64,000 bases of DNA from Eutreptiella sp. 'Long Island Sound 2002' (GCA_964036045.1 OZ038390.1:1300045-1364044), one strand, 5' to 3'; positions 20,012 to 31,330 are shown, counted from the stretch's first letter. Notes: generated by a model from the letters alone, not told the origin. Translations and numbers: made by a program.

Positions 20012-20959
20012 CTGAGAAGAGGCGACACCCATTGCACATGCCGATGGACTGGAGGCAATGCCCTGACACCGCTGTGCCCGTGCGGAGGGGGCTGCTGGAA
20101 CTCAGCTGGGAGAAGATTGGGTTGAGGGGACAACACGCACAGCGCGTGCACGGCACACACATGACAGGGAGAAATTGGGGTGTTGCTTTGGTTGGCTTGG
20201 GGGGGCATGGGGCCTTGGGGGGTTTGGCCACAATTGGCAATACTCCCGCCCATACAGACCATACCACACCCCCACAATGTTGGACAGCCCCAGCATTTGA
20301 TATGCACTCTTTTGGTGACATATGTACTGGTAGGAATATAGGACACCAGGCCACGATTTTTGGCCATCACCTCTTTGAGCATAGATTGATCTAGGTCACA
20401 CAAACCACAAAGAGCCCCATCAACAATGGACAACTAGCTAGCCCAATTCAGGGGCCTGCATAGTCTCATCGGAGTCCTCAGGAACATAGATAGGACTGTT
20501 GCGGAGTTGCACTCAACCCACAGTCATCTTGTCAAGCATGCGACGCCAATAGGTGGGCTCGCCTGACATGCCGGTCCATATCCCCAACCGGAAAGGGGCC
20601 AATCCGCACCCAAATTCTTGATAGATACCACGCAATGCAAAAACAACACACACCAATACACGAGAAATGAGGGCAAAGCATGCAAACAACTCATATAGAT
20701 GCATAACACCCCATGATACGCTGATCATTTTGAACATACACAAGTGGGTTACAGTTTTTTCAAAGAAATGTTTTTTCCATCCATCATAGGGTAAAAGCAA
20801 ATAAAATTGGCTCTTGGACTTGGGAGCCCATTTTCTGACCCCCCCCCTCATGCTAGGGCTCAAGCCCCCCCCCCCCCGCTCAGAGCAAATTAGATTGCCT
20901 ATCGGCAAGACAACTCAAAGAGGGAGGGAGTACAGTCAGTCAATTAGCTAGCTAGTCAC
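20012..20959. other. No gene found
   Basis: Composition becomes less GC-extreme. A GCTCAGAGCAAATTAGATTGCC word near 20878 is a diverged relative of the dispersed intronic repeat; another is at about 22652-22680. No coding sequence supported. Confidence 0.4.
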
Positions 20960-21325
20960 AAAGTAATTCAAAAGCCCCAAAAGCCCCCCTCCAACACATA
21001 AATAGGGTGAAAATCACATGTAGAGGGTCTAAAACATGCTTTATATAGGATATTTGATTGTTATGAATGGTCAAAACATCAAAAAAAAAATCAGTTTCGA
21101 AAATGTCCATTTTTGAGCTGCCGAGAGTGAAAAATTGCCCAAGCAGGTTGTGCCCCAGCCCCTTGCCCCCGTCTAAACACCCAAATAGGGTGAAAAACAC
21201 ATGAATAGGGTCTAAAGCATGCTGTACATAGGATATTTGATCATTGTGGATCGTTAGAATGTAAAAAAAAAATCAGTTTCAGAAATTTCCATTTTTGAGC
21301 TGCAGAGGTTGGAAAACTGCATAAG
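20960..21325. repeat. 183-bp tandem duplication
   Basis: Two tandem copies: AATAGGGTGAAAATCACATG near 21001 and AATAGGGTGAAAAACACATG near 21184, each followed by GGGTCTAAA.CATGCT, AGGATATTTGAT, TCAGTTTC and CCATTTTTGAGCTGC. About 80 percent identical by eye. Confidence 0.75.
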
Positions 21326-21342
21326 TACCCCCCCCCCCCCCC

Positions 21343-22084
21343 CTTGTATAAGCTACGCCAATGTACGGAATTATTACGGTCCCTACGCCCACTGTAGCCT
21401 GGACAAGGGCGTAGCTTGCGAGCAACACATACAACTACTGGCACACACGTGCGCATGCGCATGGTATGAGTGCACCTTGACCTCCGCCCACATTTCCAAG
21501 TGCATGCAAACACAAGAAAGCCTTGGGAACATGAAAATTTCAGGTTCACACCCATGTTGGCACAAACAATGAAGGATGCGAAGCCTACAAATGTTCAGCT
21601 TGGAAACCCTTCTTGCGATCGTACACCATGCGGAACAATTGCACATGCTCACCACTTGAAGATGCCTGAACTCGATTCTTGGGAGGGGGGCACAAGGGTG
21701 TGTGACCATCTGCCCACCCTTCATGTACTCCAACACCGCAAATTGGTCCCCCTTCTCCGATGGTCCCTGCATTATAGCATCCACACGGTCACCGGTGGAA
21801 CACGTGAAAATAACTAGACGCCCAAGTTCAAAAGGAGAAGATTGCATGGTGAGCTGATGTAAAAAAGGGGAATATAAAGCACAAATATTCCCAAATTCAG
21901 AGCCATGTGGGTTGAAGTGGGCAAAGACTCACAAATGTGTCCATGGCTCCATGTAATAGGCAAACGTGACGACAAACCCATGTCTTATGTGGCCGCACTA
22001 CATCTTGTACGTAATTAAAATTACGTGCACAATTATTACGGTCCCTAAGCCTACTGTAGCTTGGACAAGGGTGTAGCTTATACA
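21343..22084. mobile_element. Possible small element with hairpin ends
   Basis: The left end CTTGTATAAGCTAC (21343) and right end GTAGCTTATACAAG (to 22084) are inverted repeats. Inside, TTATTACGGTCCCTAC...CTGTAGCCTGGACAAGGGCGTAGCTT (21370-21418) and a diverged copy (22032-22080) are direct repeats. The first copy is itself a dyad (AAGCTACGCC...GGCGTAGCTT). This looks like a non-autonomous element or two nested short elements carrying the small ORF at 21383-21847. Confidence 0.4.
21383..21847 (-). CDS. Small ORF with SH3/Tudor-like barrel
   Basis: Open frame of 154 codons. The first 60 residues (FELGRLVIFTCSTGDRVDA, then an acidic loop, then YMKGG and a Pro/Arg-Ile-Glu segment) have the strand pattern of a small SH3-like/Tudor barrel: G-x-x-V at the start, then A/V on a strand, and a following basic strand. 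The ORF at 27280-27687 has the same layout. The C-terminal 90 codons overlap repeat sequence and are doubtful. Function unknown; possibly a fragment of a transposon protein. Confidence 0.35.
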   Translation of the reverse strand: MQSSPFELGRLVIFTCSTGDRVDAIMQGPSEKGDQFAVLEYMKGGQMVTHPCAPLPRIEFRHLQVVSMCNCSAWCTIARRVSKLNICRLRILHCLCQHGCEPEIFMFPRLSCVCMHLEMWAEVKVHSYHAHAHVCASSCMCCSQATPLSRLQWA

Positions 22085-22820
22085 AGAAGGGGGGGTAGGT
22101 TGTGCCCCAAGCCCCTTGGGACACCCCCCAAAAAATAAAAACACCCAAATGTACAGGCTAAATAGGCCTAGCGGCCACTACGTGGGTCCCCATGGGTGCT
22201 CAAGTCCCCGTATTGTCACCAAAATGATCACCCAAACCCATTCTAGGGGTGACTCAAGGGTTTCATGAAAAATCGAATTTTGAAAAGTTTTTGGGTGCCA
22301 CTAAACAACCCACCTAGCCTGAAAACGGCACAGCCCTTATTGGCAAGGGGCCATACGGGGGGGGGGGGGGGGAGGCGACTTTGGGTACCCGGAGTTGGGA
22401 CCCCGGACCCGCCAAAAGAAGTTTTGACCCCCCCCCAAGGGGTACCCAGGTACCGGGGGGGGGGGGGACGGGGGTCAAATTCCAAAAAAAATTATTGGGG
22501 GTCCTAAAATGATGATTTTACAAGGGGTTAGACGTCAGAAACCATACATTGGGGTATGCTATGCGAACGACCCCCAAAAAGGGGGATATATGACGCCCAC
22601 GCCTGCGCTTGATCTAACAACCTCCCATGGGGCTCAAAAGCCCCACCCAACCCCCCGGCTCAGAGCAAATTTCTGATCGCCCTTGAGCATCCCCCCCAAA
22701 ACCCCTGCTGTTGGTGGCATGGGAGTGCTTTTTGCACGCCGCAAGCTCTGCGCGAGGCAGTGCTAGTGCTGTGGTGTGAACTGCAAACACATAAAAAAAA
22801 CCAGGTTGTCCAGGAGAAGA
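21848..22820. other. No gene; dispersed repeat words
   Basis: No gene supported. ATGATTTTACAAGGGGTT, TTGGGGTATGCTA and TATGACGCCC..GCCTGCGCTTGATC (22510-22617) recur at 24752-24800 and 25379-25410, so a repeat has been split or duplicated over this region. Confidence 0.5.
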
Positions 22821-23738
22821 CTATGCAAGGCGGTCACTTGACGCCATCGCCCAGAACGGCAGCCCCACTCCAAATGCAATGGAATTGCACCGTGGCATTG
22901 TGATTCGAAGGACGGTCGCCATCCCCTCAGCACGAAACAGCAAAGCCCCGATGCTGCCCCCCCTCCCAAACCCCGACGCAGCTGCTGGGAGCATTTGGGA
23001 TCCACTTCCACACCCGACTCGCCGAAGCGGGGCTGTCCTCCGAATGATCAATCCGTTTAACAAAATGTGGAAAGAAGAAGGGCTGAAGGGTATTCCGCCC
23101 ACGATTGAGTTCAGCAGAGAATCATTGCCTCCAAAGGGATACCGATCGAGGAAAGAACAGGTGGCGATGTCGTGCACAGTATCAGTCAAGCTTCTGTGGT
23201 TTCTGATCACAGCGCGGCTTCCCTTTCAAGGAGCCCCCGCAAGAAAGGCGGCCTGTTGGACGGAAGTTTTTCGAGCAGGTAATGGTATGCAGACCATCGG
23301 AAATGAAATGGTGGCACACGAGGGCGATGGTTTATGGAGCGTGTTGCGGATCTGGGGGGGCCCTGGACCAAAAGCTCGGTGGGTGGTACCGCTCCTGGAC
23401 AAGATTTGGGGCTTCACAAGGGCGTGTTCCCTGCAACCGGCTCCTGTCCTCACTACACAACCCGCGGGGGCACTCGCTGGCACTGGCGCCGGCGCAGCCG
23501 AACACATCACGTGCGATGGATGGGGACAGCATCGGCAGAAGGCTCTCACACCTTTCTCAGGACTGATCCGAATGGCCGCCCTCTTTCGGAAGTACTCCCC
23601 AAGGGCCCAGGCCATGCGGGACGACACCGATCGCAGTCGGAGGAGGGTCGATACTGCGAGGCACCGAAAGATGACCCGCCATACGTCATCCGACAACACC
23701 ACCAAAAGAGATCGCATGATCTGTGGTGCAGGGGCCAT
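22821..23738 (-). CDS. F-box domain ORF, interrupted by one in-frame TGA
   Basis: From a possible Met at 23738, residues about 12-55 read LVVLSDDVWRVIFRCLAVST, LLRLRSVSSRMAWALGEYF. This is the L-P/S-D-D-V-W-x-x-I-F...L.RLR.VSS.W pattern of an F-box, the motif that recruits SKP1 in SCF ubiquitin ligases. The frame runs on with Pro/Cys-rich sequence to TGA at 23226-23228 and then continues in the same frame for another 130 codons of plausible folded sequence (SFLDRYPFGGNDSLLN, then TVLRITMPRCNSIAFGVGLP) to TAG at 22821. The C-terminal half may be a substrate-binding domain but I cannot name it. The TGA could be a decay mutation, an intron remnant or a recoded codon. Confidence 0.45.
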
Positions 23739-24418
23739 GATGCAACGGATACTGAGCTCGCATATCTCTTGGGGACATTCATTGTGCGCCAACACGGTGG
23801 GTTTTGGCACTTCTCCTGGGTTTAATGAACTTTTGGTCCAATGCGCCAAAATTTCCTCCCGTTGGGCCATGAGCAACGGATACAGGACTCGCATACACCC
23901 CCGTGACACAGGCATATGGTCATCGTCACCACTCTCAGTTCATTGTTTGCCCTGCTGCACTGCAGCACATATCAAATGAGGCCGAATGTTTCTTGGCCCG
24001 CTGTGGGTAAGTTTGGGGGGGGGGGGGGTTGTATACTTTTTGAAATCTGTGGGAAAAGGCCGTTTCAGAAATGTATGGGTTGGGGGGGGGGGGGTAGATG
24101 ATCACATTTTTGAGCAAATGGAGCTGCAAAGTGGACGATGCACAAGACAGGGCAATGCTCGAGGGACCACTGATTATTCTGAATCCGAATCGTTCTCATT
24201 GTTGTCCCCTTCCACAAGGGCAGGGACCCCATTGGGGCACACATCCCCTTGCTTGTGAAATCAACGTCAATGCATGTGGCCCGAAATTCGATTGCCTTTG
24301 GCAGTGCACCTCGAAGAGAGGCTGGCAGTCAGCCAATCAGTCAGTTAGTCAGGCAAGCAGTCAGTCAGACAGAAACATCCAGTTTCCGTTTTTTTTCCAG
24401 TGGCAGGCTTGGCTTCAT
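23739..24418. other. No gene found
   Basis: Between the F-box ORF and the tRNA-like pair. G-run sequences at 24014-24028 and 24080-24094. No gene supported. Confidence 0.35.
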
Positions 24419-24640
24419 GCAGTGGGGAGGACACAGATTGTCAGAACAAGCCACAGTCGAATGGTAACGCAGCCGGCCGCGGACTGGAAAGTCGGCGGTT
24501 TGAATTTTGGTCGGCCGACTGCCGGCCGGGTCAGAGGAGCTGGCGACAGGGAATCGAACCGCTGACCTGTCCATCAGCGGCCGGCTGCATTACCATTTGA
24601 CCTGTGCTTGTACTGATGATCCCAGTTCTCCCCACTGCTT
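24419..24640. repeat. Inverted pair of tRNA-like elements
   Basis: The left arm on the plus strand and the right arm on the minus strand share GCAGTGGGGAG, then CAAGC.ACAG, AATGGTAA.GCAGCCGGCCG and GGCGGTTTGAATT / AGCGGTTCGATTCC. Each arm thus has an A-box-like TGGTAATGCAG and a B-box (GGTTCGATTCC on the minus strand, degenerate on the plus), the internal promoter layout of tRNA genes and SINEs. Arms are about 75-80 percent identical by eye over 100 bp. Likely two SINE heads in head-on inverted arrangement; transcription would give a long hairpin RNA. Confidence 0.65.
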
Positions 24641-25879
24641 GAAGCCTTCTGATGAAAAACTTTTGACCCCCCCCAAAAAAATTGTTGTCCAGTTTCAGGG
24701 GAGAGGCCTCAGAATCAAAAAATCCATTCGGGGATTGTCTCATTGGACAAAATAATGATTTTACAAGGGGTTGGGCATCAAATATCATGCCTTGGGGTAT
24801 GCTACGCGAATGACCCCCCAAAAGGGGGGGTATAGGGGGAATCTTTGCACTGCGCGCGCACTGCTCGCGCACTGCGCGCTACGTTTAGACTATGTTCCCC
24901 CCGAAGAGCCCCCAAGCACACCCCTTGGAAAAGCCCTTAGAATTAGGTGACCCAAACTGCCTCAAGAAAGTTGCAAACTACCTTCCCTTCACATAGCACA
25001 CATCATGCACAAGGTTTCTGGTTTCCCCAATGCTGTGGATGTTGCTTGTTTTGATGAAGAAAACCTTGATGATTTTCCCCGATGCAAAATGATAGTCACA
25101 AGGTAGATAAGCAGGGCAACCAAACACCAGACCGATTGAAATCAGGATGTTCTCCTTCCAAATCAAAGCATAAGTAGCAAAGACGGGCTAGAGGGAGAAT
25201 ACGCAACTTGTGTGCACAACATGACAAAGGGGGACAAAATCAGAAGTCAAAACCTCCGCTAGGGGTCACCATGATGCCCCGAGTAGCCAGGGGCCCCCAG
25301 TATCTCAAAGTATGGGCCGTTAGTACGGCCAGACGCCCAAATAGTTGCACCGCGCGCGCACTGCGCTCAAGGCTCCCCCATATGACGCCCGCGCCTGCGC
25401 TTGATCTAACGAGGTGACGCCCGTTGTGAAGCCTTCGTGGGGCGCACTTTACAATCCCAAAATTGACTTGCAACAGAAGCAGCCTCGGCGGTGGTCGAAA
25501 TCTGGTGTTCCTTGTGGGTGCATGCAGGTTGCTGTGAACCGAGTGTACGAGGTTTGATGGCCTGCTTGGCAGGATGCCGAGTCACCTGCACCCACTCTGC
25601 ACCCCCAGAGCAGGGCGAGCCCGTTTGCGCACCAAAGGCTTTTGTGGTGCAGTAGGGGAAGCAACAGCGCGTGGGGTGCATTTGTATGCGGACATGGTAT
25701 CTGCCTGTTGACAATTATTCTTGCGCCGTGATGCACAAACCCGTGTGGTGCCAGGGGGTGTGGGGGTCTAACACGTCAGATGTGTCCGGGGGTGAAGTAG
25801 CCATTTTGCCCACATGTTGGTCGGGTACGCATTTTTCGTCTTTATCATGGCGCTGATTTTGGGGACCCAGGAGAAGGCA
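24641..25879. other. No gene; repeat words and minisatellites
   Basis: Two short 11-bp minisatellite loci (24847-24881, 25347-25367) and copies of the 22.5-kb repeat words. ORFs in 25.4-25.75 kb (both strands) show no domain. No gene supported. Confidence 0.4.
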
Positions 25880-26000
25880 CTGCCATCATGGGGGGTCCCG
25901 AGCGCTCAGTGCGGGGACAAAAATCAGAAATGGGTACATCACCCCTGCCGCCTCGGGGGTGCCCAAAACTCAACACGGGAAGGAAAATCAGAAATGACTA
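25880..26000. repeat. Two isolated 113-bp satellite units
   Basis: GGGTCCCGAGCGCTCAGTGCGG, AAAATCAGAAATGGGTACATC, ACCCCTGCCGCCTCGGGGGT, then CAACACGGG and a second AAAATCAGAAATG. The words match the tandem array at 50.8-52.0 kb. Confidence 0.6.
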
Positions 26001-26104
26001 CTTGGCCTACCTTTGGTCAAAGGGGCTTCTTGTTTGAACGGTAAGCAGCAAAATTCACAGTGAATGCATATTAGCATCACCTCAAGCCTCTGTCCTGGAA
26101 CAAC

Positions 26105-26833
26105 TTGGGTGTGTGGACATCCACAGATGGCCGGGTGGGCCTGCTAGCCTCGCCCCTTGCAAATCATATGGAAAATCTGACAATAAGAGTGGCAAGTAAG
26201 ATACAGCTAATGGAGGGTGAAATAACTGTTCACAGCCAAACCTCAAACGGGAGTTACTGCGTGGACTCTGCCTATGCTTGGATTAAGAGTTGGATGCAGG
26301 ATCCTGTCACGATCCAGGATATTGTTGAAGGGCCACTTCTAAATAGAATGACACCATCAGTCGGGCTAGTGTCGTCTGATGCACCTCCTGATAATGAGCA
26401 TAGGATTCTGCAATCCTACTATACACAGAGGGGCCTGCAGTGTTTCTGGAGGTTCTTCTCCTCCCCATGAGCATTTTGATGAAGTGGGATTCACGTCACC
26501 ATCGGCCTTTTCTGCTTTTTAAGAATGCTTCTGCGCTCAGGGCAGGTAGTGGGGCAGCGCAAGAGGCCAGGAATGCAGGGGAGCCATCCACCAAGTCCCT
26601 TATCCAACACACCACACCACCACCATAATCTGCCAAATGTGCAAAACAACATCTATGGCTCTGCTATGCACCACAAGCGAAAAAAGGAACCGCCAATTTC
26701 ATGGGTCGTGAACATTCCTGGAAACAACACCCCAATGTTGTTTGGACACGTGATGGTTTGGACAAGGGCCACGAAGCAATTCAACACCATCAGAGAGGGA
26801 CTGCACCAGCGCAACATCGTTCTCGACATGTAG
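26105..26833 (+). CDS. Hypothetical protein segment(s)
   Basis: Two plus-strand ORFs, 26105-26470 and 26525-26833, with non-repetitive, protein-like composition (for example IQLMEGEITVHSQTSNGSYC and WVVNIPGNNTPMLFGHVMVW). They are in different frames and could be two exons of one gene or a decayed ORF. No domain recognised and no clear splice pair identified. Confidence 0.3.
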
Positions 26834-26837
26834 CTGC

Positions 26838-27380
26838 TCATGACCTCACTGACTGAGCAGTTGTTTGGGCAAACAGGAGGGGGAGGCGCGTTGAGAGCAT
26901 GACCAGTGGCAGGCTCAGGATGATAGATCTGTCAAGCAACACAAAACAAGTGTGCCAATGCCGTATACCCCAAGGGATGGAGATGAGAATATGGGGGCGT
27001 TGTCGCACGGTGCGTGCACGGTGCGCGCACGGTTCAATGTTTTTGGGATGGTGGCCCAACTTGTACCCCGTTGAATGGCCCCCATAGAAACACACCCAGG
27101 GTCCTGATTTCTGCACCTTGCAGTCCATACTGGCATACCAGGATTCTTCAATTTTTAGTCTGATGCTTGTCACAGGTTCCAGGGTCCTATTTTCTGCACC
27201 TTGCACGCACCTCCGTAACAAACCATGCACAGGCGACGACACAAGCGACAACACTGGTTGGGTTACAGGAATTTCAATTTCATCCGCCACAGCATTCTGG
27301 CTCATGATCATCAATTCTAGGGGCTTCAACTTCCACTTCAGGTAATTGGGGCTCCAGCAAAGCGTCCATCGGCGCCTCAT
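26838..27380 (-). other. Possible continuation of the 27.3-kb gene
   Basis: Minus-strand open frame. Only its first part (NAVADEIEIPVTQPVLSLVS) looks protein-like and could follow the ORF at 27280-27687 after a frame change. The rest overlaps the 11-bp minisatellite at 27004-27034. Confidence 0.25.
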
Positions 27381-27687
27381 GGTGCACAGGTTGGGGGCAA
27401 TCGGGGCTCTCAGCAGTCACAATTGCAAACTCCAACCGCTCCTCGGGTGCATGCTCGTACAAGACCTCTTCACCACCCAATGCGTACCGAATAGAGACGC
27501 GACGCCCACCTCTTGGAGAAGGGTCAACGACAGTGGCCGACACCCTATCCCCGTTGGAGCGGTGGTAGTACACAGGCAGTCCGGCGACAAGCCAGGGCAG
27601 CTCAGAATCAGGCATTGTGGATCTGGTGGACACAGAATACGCAAAAGGACGCACGGTGCGCGCACGGTGCGCGCACGGTGCGCGCAC
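27280..27687 (-). CDS. ORF with SH3/Tudor-like barrel
   Basis: Best start is the internal Met of MPDSELPWLVAGLPVYYH; the upstream residues derive from the 11-bp minisatellite at 27650-27692. Residues about 10-60 show G-x-x-V-x-Y, SNGDRVSATVVDPSPRGG, VSIRYALGGEEVLYEHA and ERLEF, the strand order and charged end (E-x-R-L) expected of a small Tudor/SH3-like domain. An acidic Pro-rich tail follows to TGA. Similar layout to 21383-21847. Such domains occur at the ends of transposon polymerase and integrase proteins as well as in chromatin readers, so the gene may be mobile-element derived. Function not assignable. Confidence 0.45.
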   Translation of the reverse strand: MRAPCAHRARTVRPFAYSVSTRSTMPDSELPWLVAGLPVYYHRSNGDRVSATVVDPSPRGGRRVSIRYALGGEEVLYEHAPEERLEFAIVTAESPDCPQPVHHEAPMDALLEPQLPEVEVEAPRIDDHEPECCGG

Positions 27688-27692
27688 GGTTC

Positions 27693-29232
27693 AGGCAACA
27701 CCCCCTATGTATACGTCGAGATCCCATCGAGATCTATGTCCTTGTCGAGATCTATGTACTCGTGTGGATCATGGGCCAGCCTAGGCTGCGCCGCAATGCC
27801 CCTTGGCAGGCCTCACCACACCGAAAGTGTATTACATGCAATGCGATGCATGACAGACCCTATGACAGTGCCCCCTGCAGTGGGTGACTGAGTGCAGACC
27901 GGGTGGCATCACACGCCGTGCCAAAGGGGAAGATTGGGCTGAAAGGTTTGGGCTCTCGCTTGGCAAAGCAGGAAGCCCCTGTTTTAGACCCGCAACAAAA
28001 TGCTGCACGACGTTGTGCATGTCACAACAGTTTCGGCGGGGTCTCGGTCAGATGTGGGGGGGCAGAGGGTCTGCATAGGGGGGCTTACCCCGATGCGGCG
28101 TAAATGTTCGTGGTGGTGTGGGTCACCAATGAGCACGCTAGAAGTGCACAAGTGGCTGTTTGCTCCTTTGACAGTCTGCCAACACAAACTCTTGTCCTTC
28201 TATCCTGGGTCATGTTGATAGGACTTTGGGCGATCTTGGTAGGAATGCGAGCTAATATGTACAGCCATGTGGCAAAACCTAATACGGAGTAGAAGCATGG
28301 TTGCTGCAGAATCATGGCATGTGTCCTGAAGATCGACGGACCGCATGGTCTGACCTGATTCAAAGTATCGTAGCGTGTCACGAGTAAACAGACCCGCAGG
28401 AAAGCGTCTGTCAGGCCCACGGTCTGGACAAGGGACACTGCCCCGATGGCCAGGCTGATCAATATCCACACACGTACTGGCAGGAGACTGAGGTGAGAGC
28501 CTCAGGGCTGTATGTCCGAGACATGTTGGTGCTGGAACCAGATTCATATAGTACCGTCCAAAGCAGGCCCATCCCTCGCGGAGAGAAGGGTACAATGTCT
28601 TCCTCGGCTGACATCGTAGAGGATGCTGCTCTCAGGCTCACGGTCCGGATACTGGATACTGGATACATGGATACTGCCCCGATTTGCCTGGCTGATCAGT
28701 ATCCGCGTACCTTCTTCGGTGTGATGGGTCATTGCAGGCAGTAGGGGCTGTGCCCAAGACGTCCACAGCCAAAGGCTGACGGTGCCACAGCAGTGCGGAC
28801 ATCCTACTTCAATTCGATGCACCACCCACACAACGGCCAAGTGCCAAACCCAACTCCCGCACCGTGAGCAGGGGATCCGGGGGGGAGGCCAAGCGGATGG
28901 CGAATTGAACCTACGAGAGGTGCATAGCAATGCCCACAATCGCATGGAGCACCACCGAATCGCTGTATGCGCTCCCCTTGCCGGATGTTGCCTGGCACAA
29001 TATTGCCGACGTTGTTACCCACCACAGTTACGGAAATACCAGGGGCGGGTGCAAATTACACCACTCGGTCCATAAATCTACTTTGCCTCGTGGTTGGCCC
29101 AATCTACTGCACTTTGGGGCCGGTTTGGAGCTATTTCAGACCAAAGTTGGCCGAAGGGGGTTGTGACACGGATCATACCGGCACGTTGGCAGACAGTGCT
29201 AGCAGTGGGGTGAGGATAGGGGGACGCTGGGG
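27693..29232. other. No confident gene
   Basis: Short ORFs on both strands. A minus-strand frame at 28085-28471 has a hydrophobic start (WILISLAIGAVSLVQTVGL) and might be a membrane-protein exon, but no splice-consistent model emerged. The tandem words TCGAGATC(T)ATGT near 27717-27760 are a small local repeat. Confidence 0.3.
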
Positions 29233-30823
29233 CTACAACTGCGACAACTCCAGGACACAGCTGTCTGCTTGGGCATCGGCACGCTGATTGCTCTTCCTGG
29301 ATGGACACTCCGATGCGCCAGTCTGACAGAAACACTGAGAAACCGAGGGGATTCTCATGGATGGCAGGTGCTGCTGAAGCATCGCCATACCATTGTCTGT
29401 CACACGATGAGTTCCACACAACTTGAGGGATAACACTTCAAGCCGTGAAGAACTCGGCCTGAGCTGTATTGCCTTACAGAACAACTCAATTCCTGCATCA
29501 CTGATATCATTCGTCCCAAGATCAAGGAGTGCTCCCCGCAGCGAAGGAAGGCTCGCCACTGCCTCAGAGATGATAGCCATCGCATTGTCGTCCAGCTCCA
29601 GGCCGGATACATGCAAGGCCAGCCATTCTACTGCAGAGAGACATCGCAGTAAGTCACCAAGTAAAACGGGAAATTCTGCAACTATTCTGGAACTATTGAC
29701 AACGTAGGGACAAATCTCAACTTCGTGATCCATCGCCGTGTCTCAATTACCTGTCGTGCAGTGTACAGGACGTTCGGTCCAATTTGCCAGGGCTAAATTC
29801 GATCATGCGGGTGGAATGAATAATGCGCGCATCCCACATCGGGTACACCCGTTGCATCGTCAAGAACATGTATGACAGGCTGGAGGATTGTTGCAGAATT
29901 TGCAGAAGCATCTGTGCTCCAAGCACCGACACTTCATTGCTCATATCAAGACATAAATTTCGAAGTTTTGGCAACTGGGATACAACATCCACAAGCTGTT
30001 GCCACCAGTCATTAGGTATGGGCGATGTGATTGTGTCTTGGATTGGGACCATTTCCAAACTAAGACTCTCCACTTGCCTGTGAAATGCCAAGGTATCCAT
30101 CAGACTACAAAAATTCTTCGGCGAGGACCGTCCCTGAATGTACACCCGACAGGCACGAAGGCGTGGTGCTTTGAGCATGCCAAGTAAGTGAGCAGCATTA
30201 TGCATCATTGGCTGGACCTCCTGCCGCTCATTGAGGTTTCCAACCTGTTCTGGGTTCCAATCCGTAAATTCTACGAACGTGCCGGGGAACATCACGCACA
30301 GAGACTGCAGTGCAGGGTGGCACACGGCACGGAGCACATCACCAGCACAACCAAACATGCTGCCAAGATACAGCATTGTCAACCTACTTCCACAGCTTTG
30401 GATTAGATCAATCACTTTCCCCCACTGCCGCCGATTGAGTGAACAGTTCAAGTGCAACCACAAACTTTGGAGATAGGGGGCCTTTCCCAACGTGCTCAAT
30501 TCCCCAAGTCTAGAGGGAACATCACATCGTACGCCAAGCGCATGGACACGGTTACTGACGGTCTGCATGAAGGAAAAGCGTTTTTGGTTTGACATCCAAA
30601 CGACAACATAGCGGTATCGGAATAGATTCCAGAAATGGAAGCAGACATGACTCAGCACTCGGTATTGTACAAAGTTGGAAATCCACTCCAAAACATCGGC
30701 AGGCAGCCGTAGGAGTAGGGAGCTTGGAGACTGCCGAAGCTGATCTGCAGGTCGAACTTGGAAGCCACGATGCGGAACACCATGCCCGTTGGCACACCGG
30801 GATGATCCAATGGCACACCCCAT
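29233..30823 (-). CDS. F-box/LRR protein, two exons
   Basis: Exon 1 is 30823-29751 and exon 2 is 29692-29233; the 58-bp intron has donor GTAATT (29750) and acceptor AATAG (29693). The phase is consistent (GAC AG|T TCC) and the coding length is 1533 nt, 510 residues plus TAG. Residues about 35-77 read LLRLPADVLEWISNFVQYRV then VCFHFWNLFRYRYV, an F-box-like SKP1-binding helix set. The remainder is LRR-like: LQSLWLHLNC, LTMLYLGSMFG, VESLSLEMVP, LRNLCLDMSNEVS in exon 1, and LALHVSGLELDDNAMAIIS, LRGALLDLGTNDISDAGIEL, LEVLSLKLCGTHRVTDNGMA in exon 2. The exon 2 repeats are of ribonuclease-inhibitor type like those at 0.3-20 kb. Likely role: substrate adaptor of an SCF-type ubiquitin ligase (inferred). 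Confidence 0.7.
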
Positions 30824-31330
30824 CAGGTTGCAGAGCTAGGAAAAGGCGGGTGGCAAGCAGAAGGGTTGGGAAGTAAAAGACTCTTACCAAAGAGGCAAGA
30901 CAAGCCAACTTTCAATCACAGACAACCGGGTGGCCTCACTGGGAAGAATTTCGATTGGGTCAGGTTGCTAGGTGTCCGGTGTCCGGTGACCAAGCATGGG
31001 CCAACAGAGGATTCATGGGCAAATGTGTGGTATTGGTGTCATTGCCCTGTGGCAAAAACTTTAAACTTGCCAGGCCATTTCCCCAACGCCATTGCAGGTA
31101 ATGTTGCTTGTTGTACGCATCTTTGACACAGAATTTCATTCAAACGTTAGATATATTCATTCACAAGGCAAGGTCCAGCCGGGTTTTTCTTGTTGTTTTA
31201 ACACAAATAAGAATTCTCCACAAAATTTTGAGTATTTTGAGTATAAACACATAGTATAGTTGGCGCCGGACAGTTTTCTCTAGGGACACTTGTTGGGGGC
31301 CGACCTGGCACCACTATCTTTCAAAATCCA
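30824..31330. other. 5' flank of the F-box/LRR gene
   Basis: Lower-GC sequence with no gene; presumably contains the promoter of the minus-strand gene ending at 30823. No specific site recognised. Confidence 0.35.

Noticed and set aside
22821-23210. SPRY/B30.2 domain behind the F-box
   Set aside because: A strand pattern around ITMPRCNSIAFGVGLP is suggestive only; no other SPRY landmark was found.
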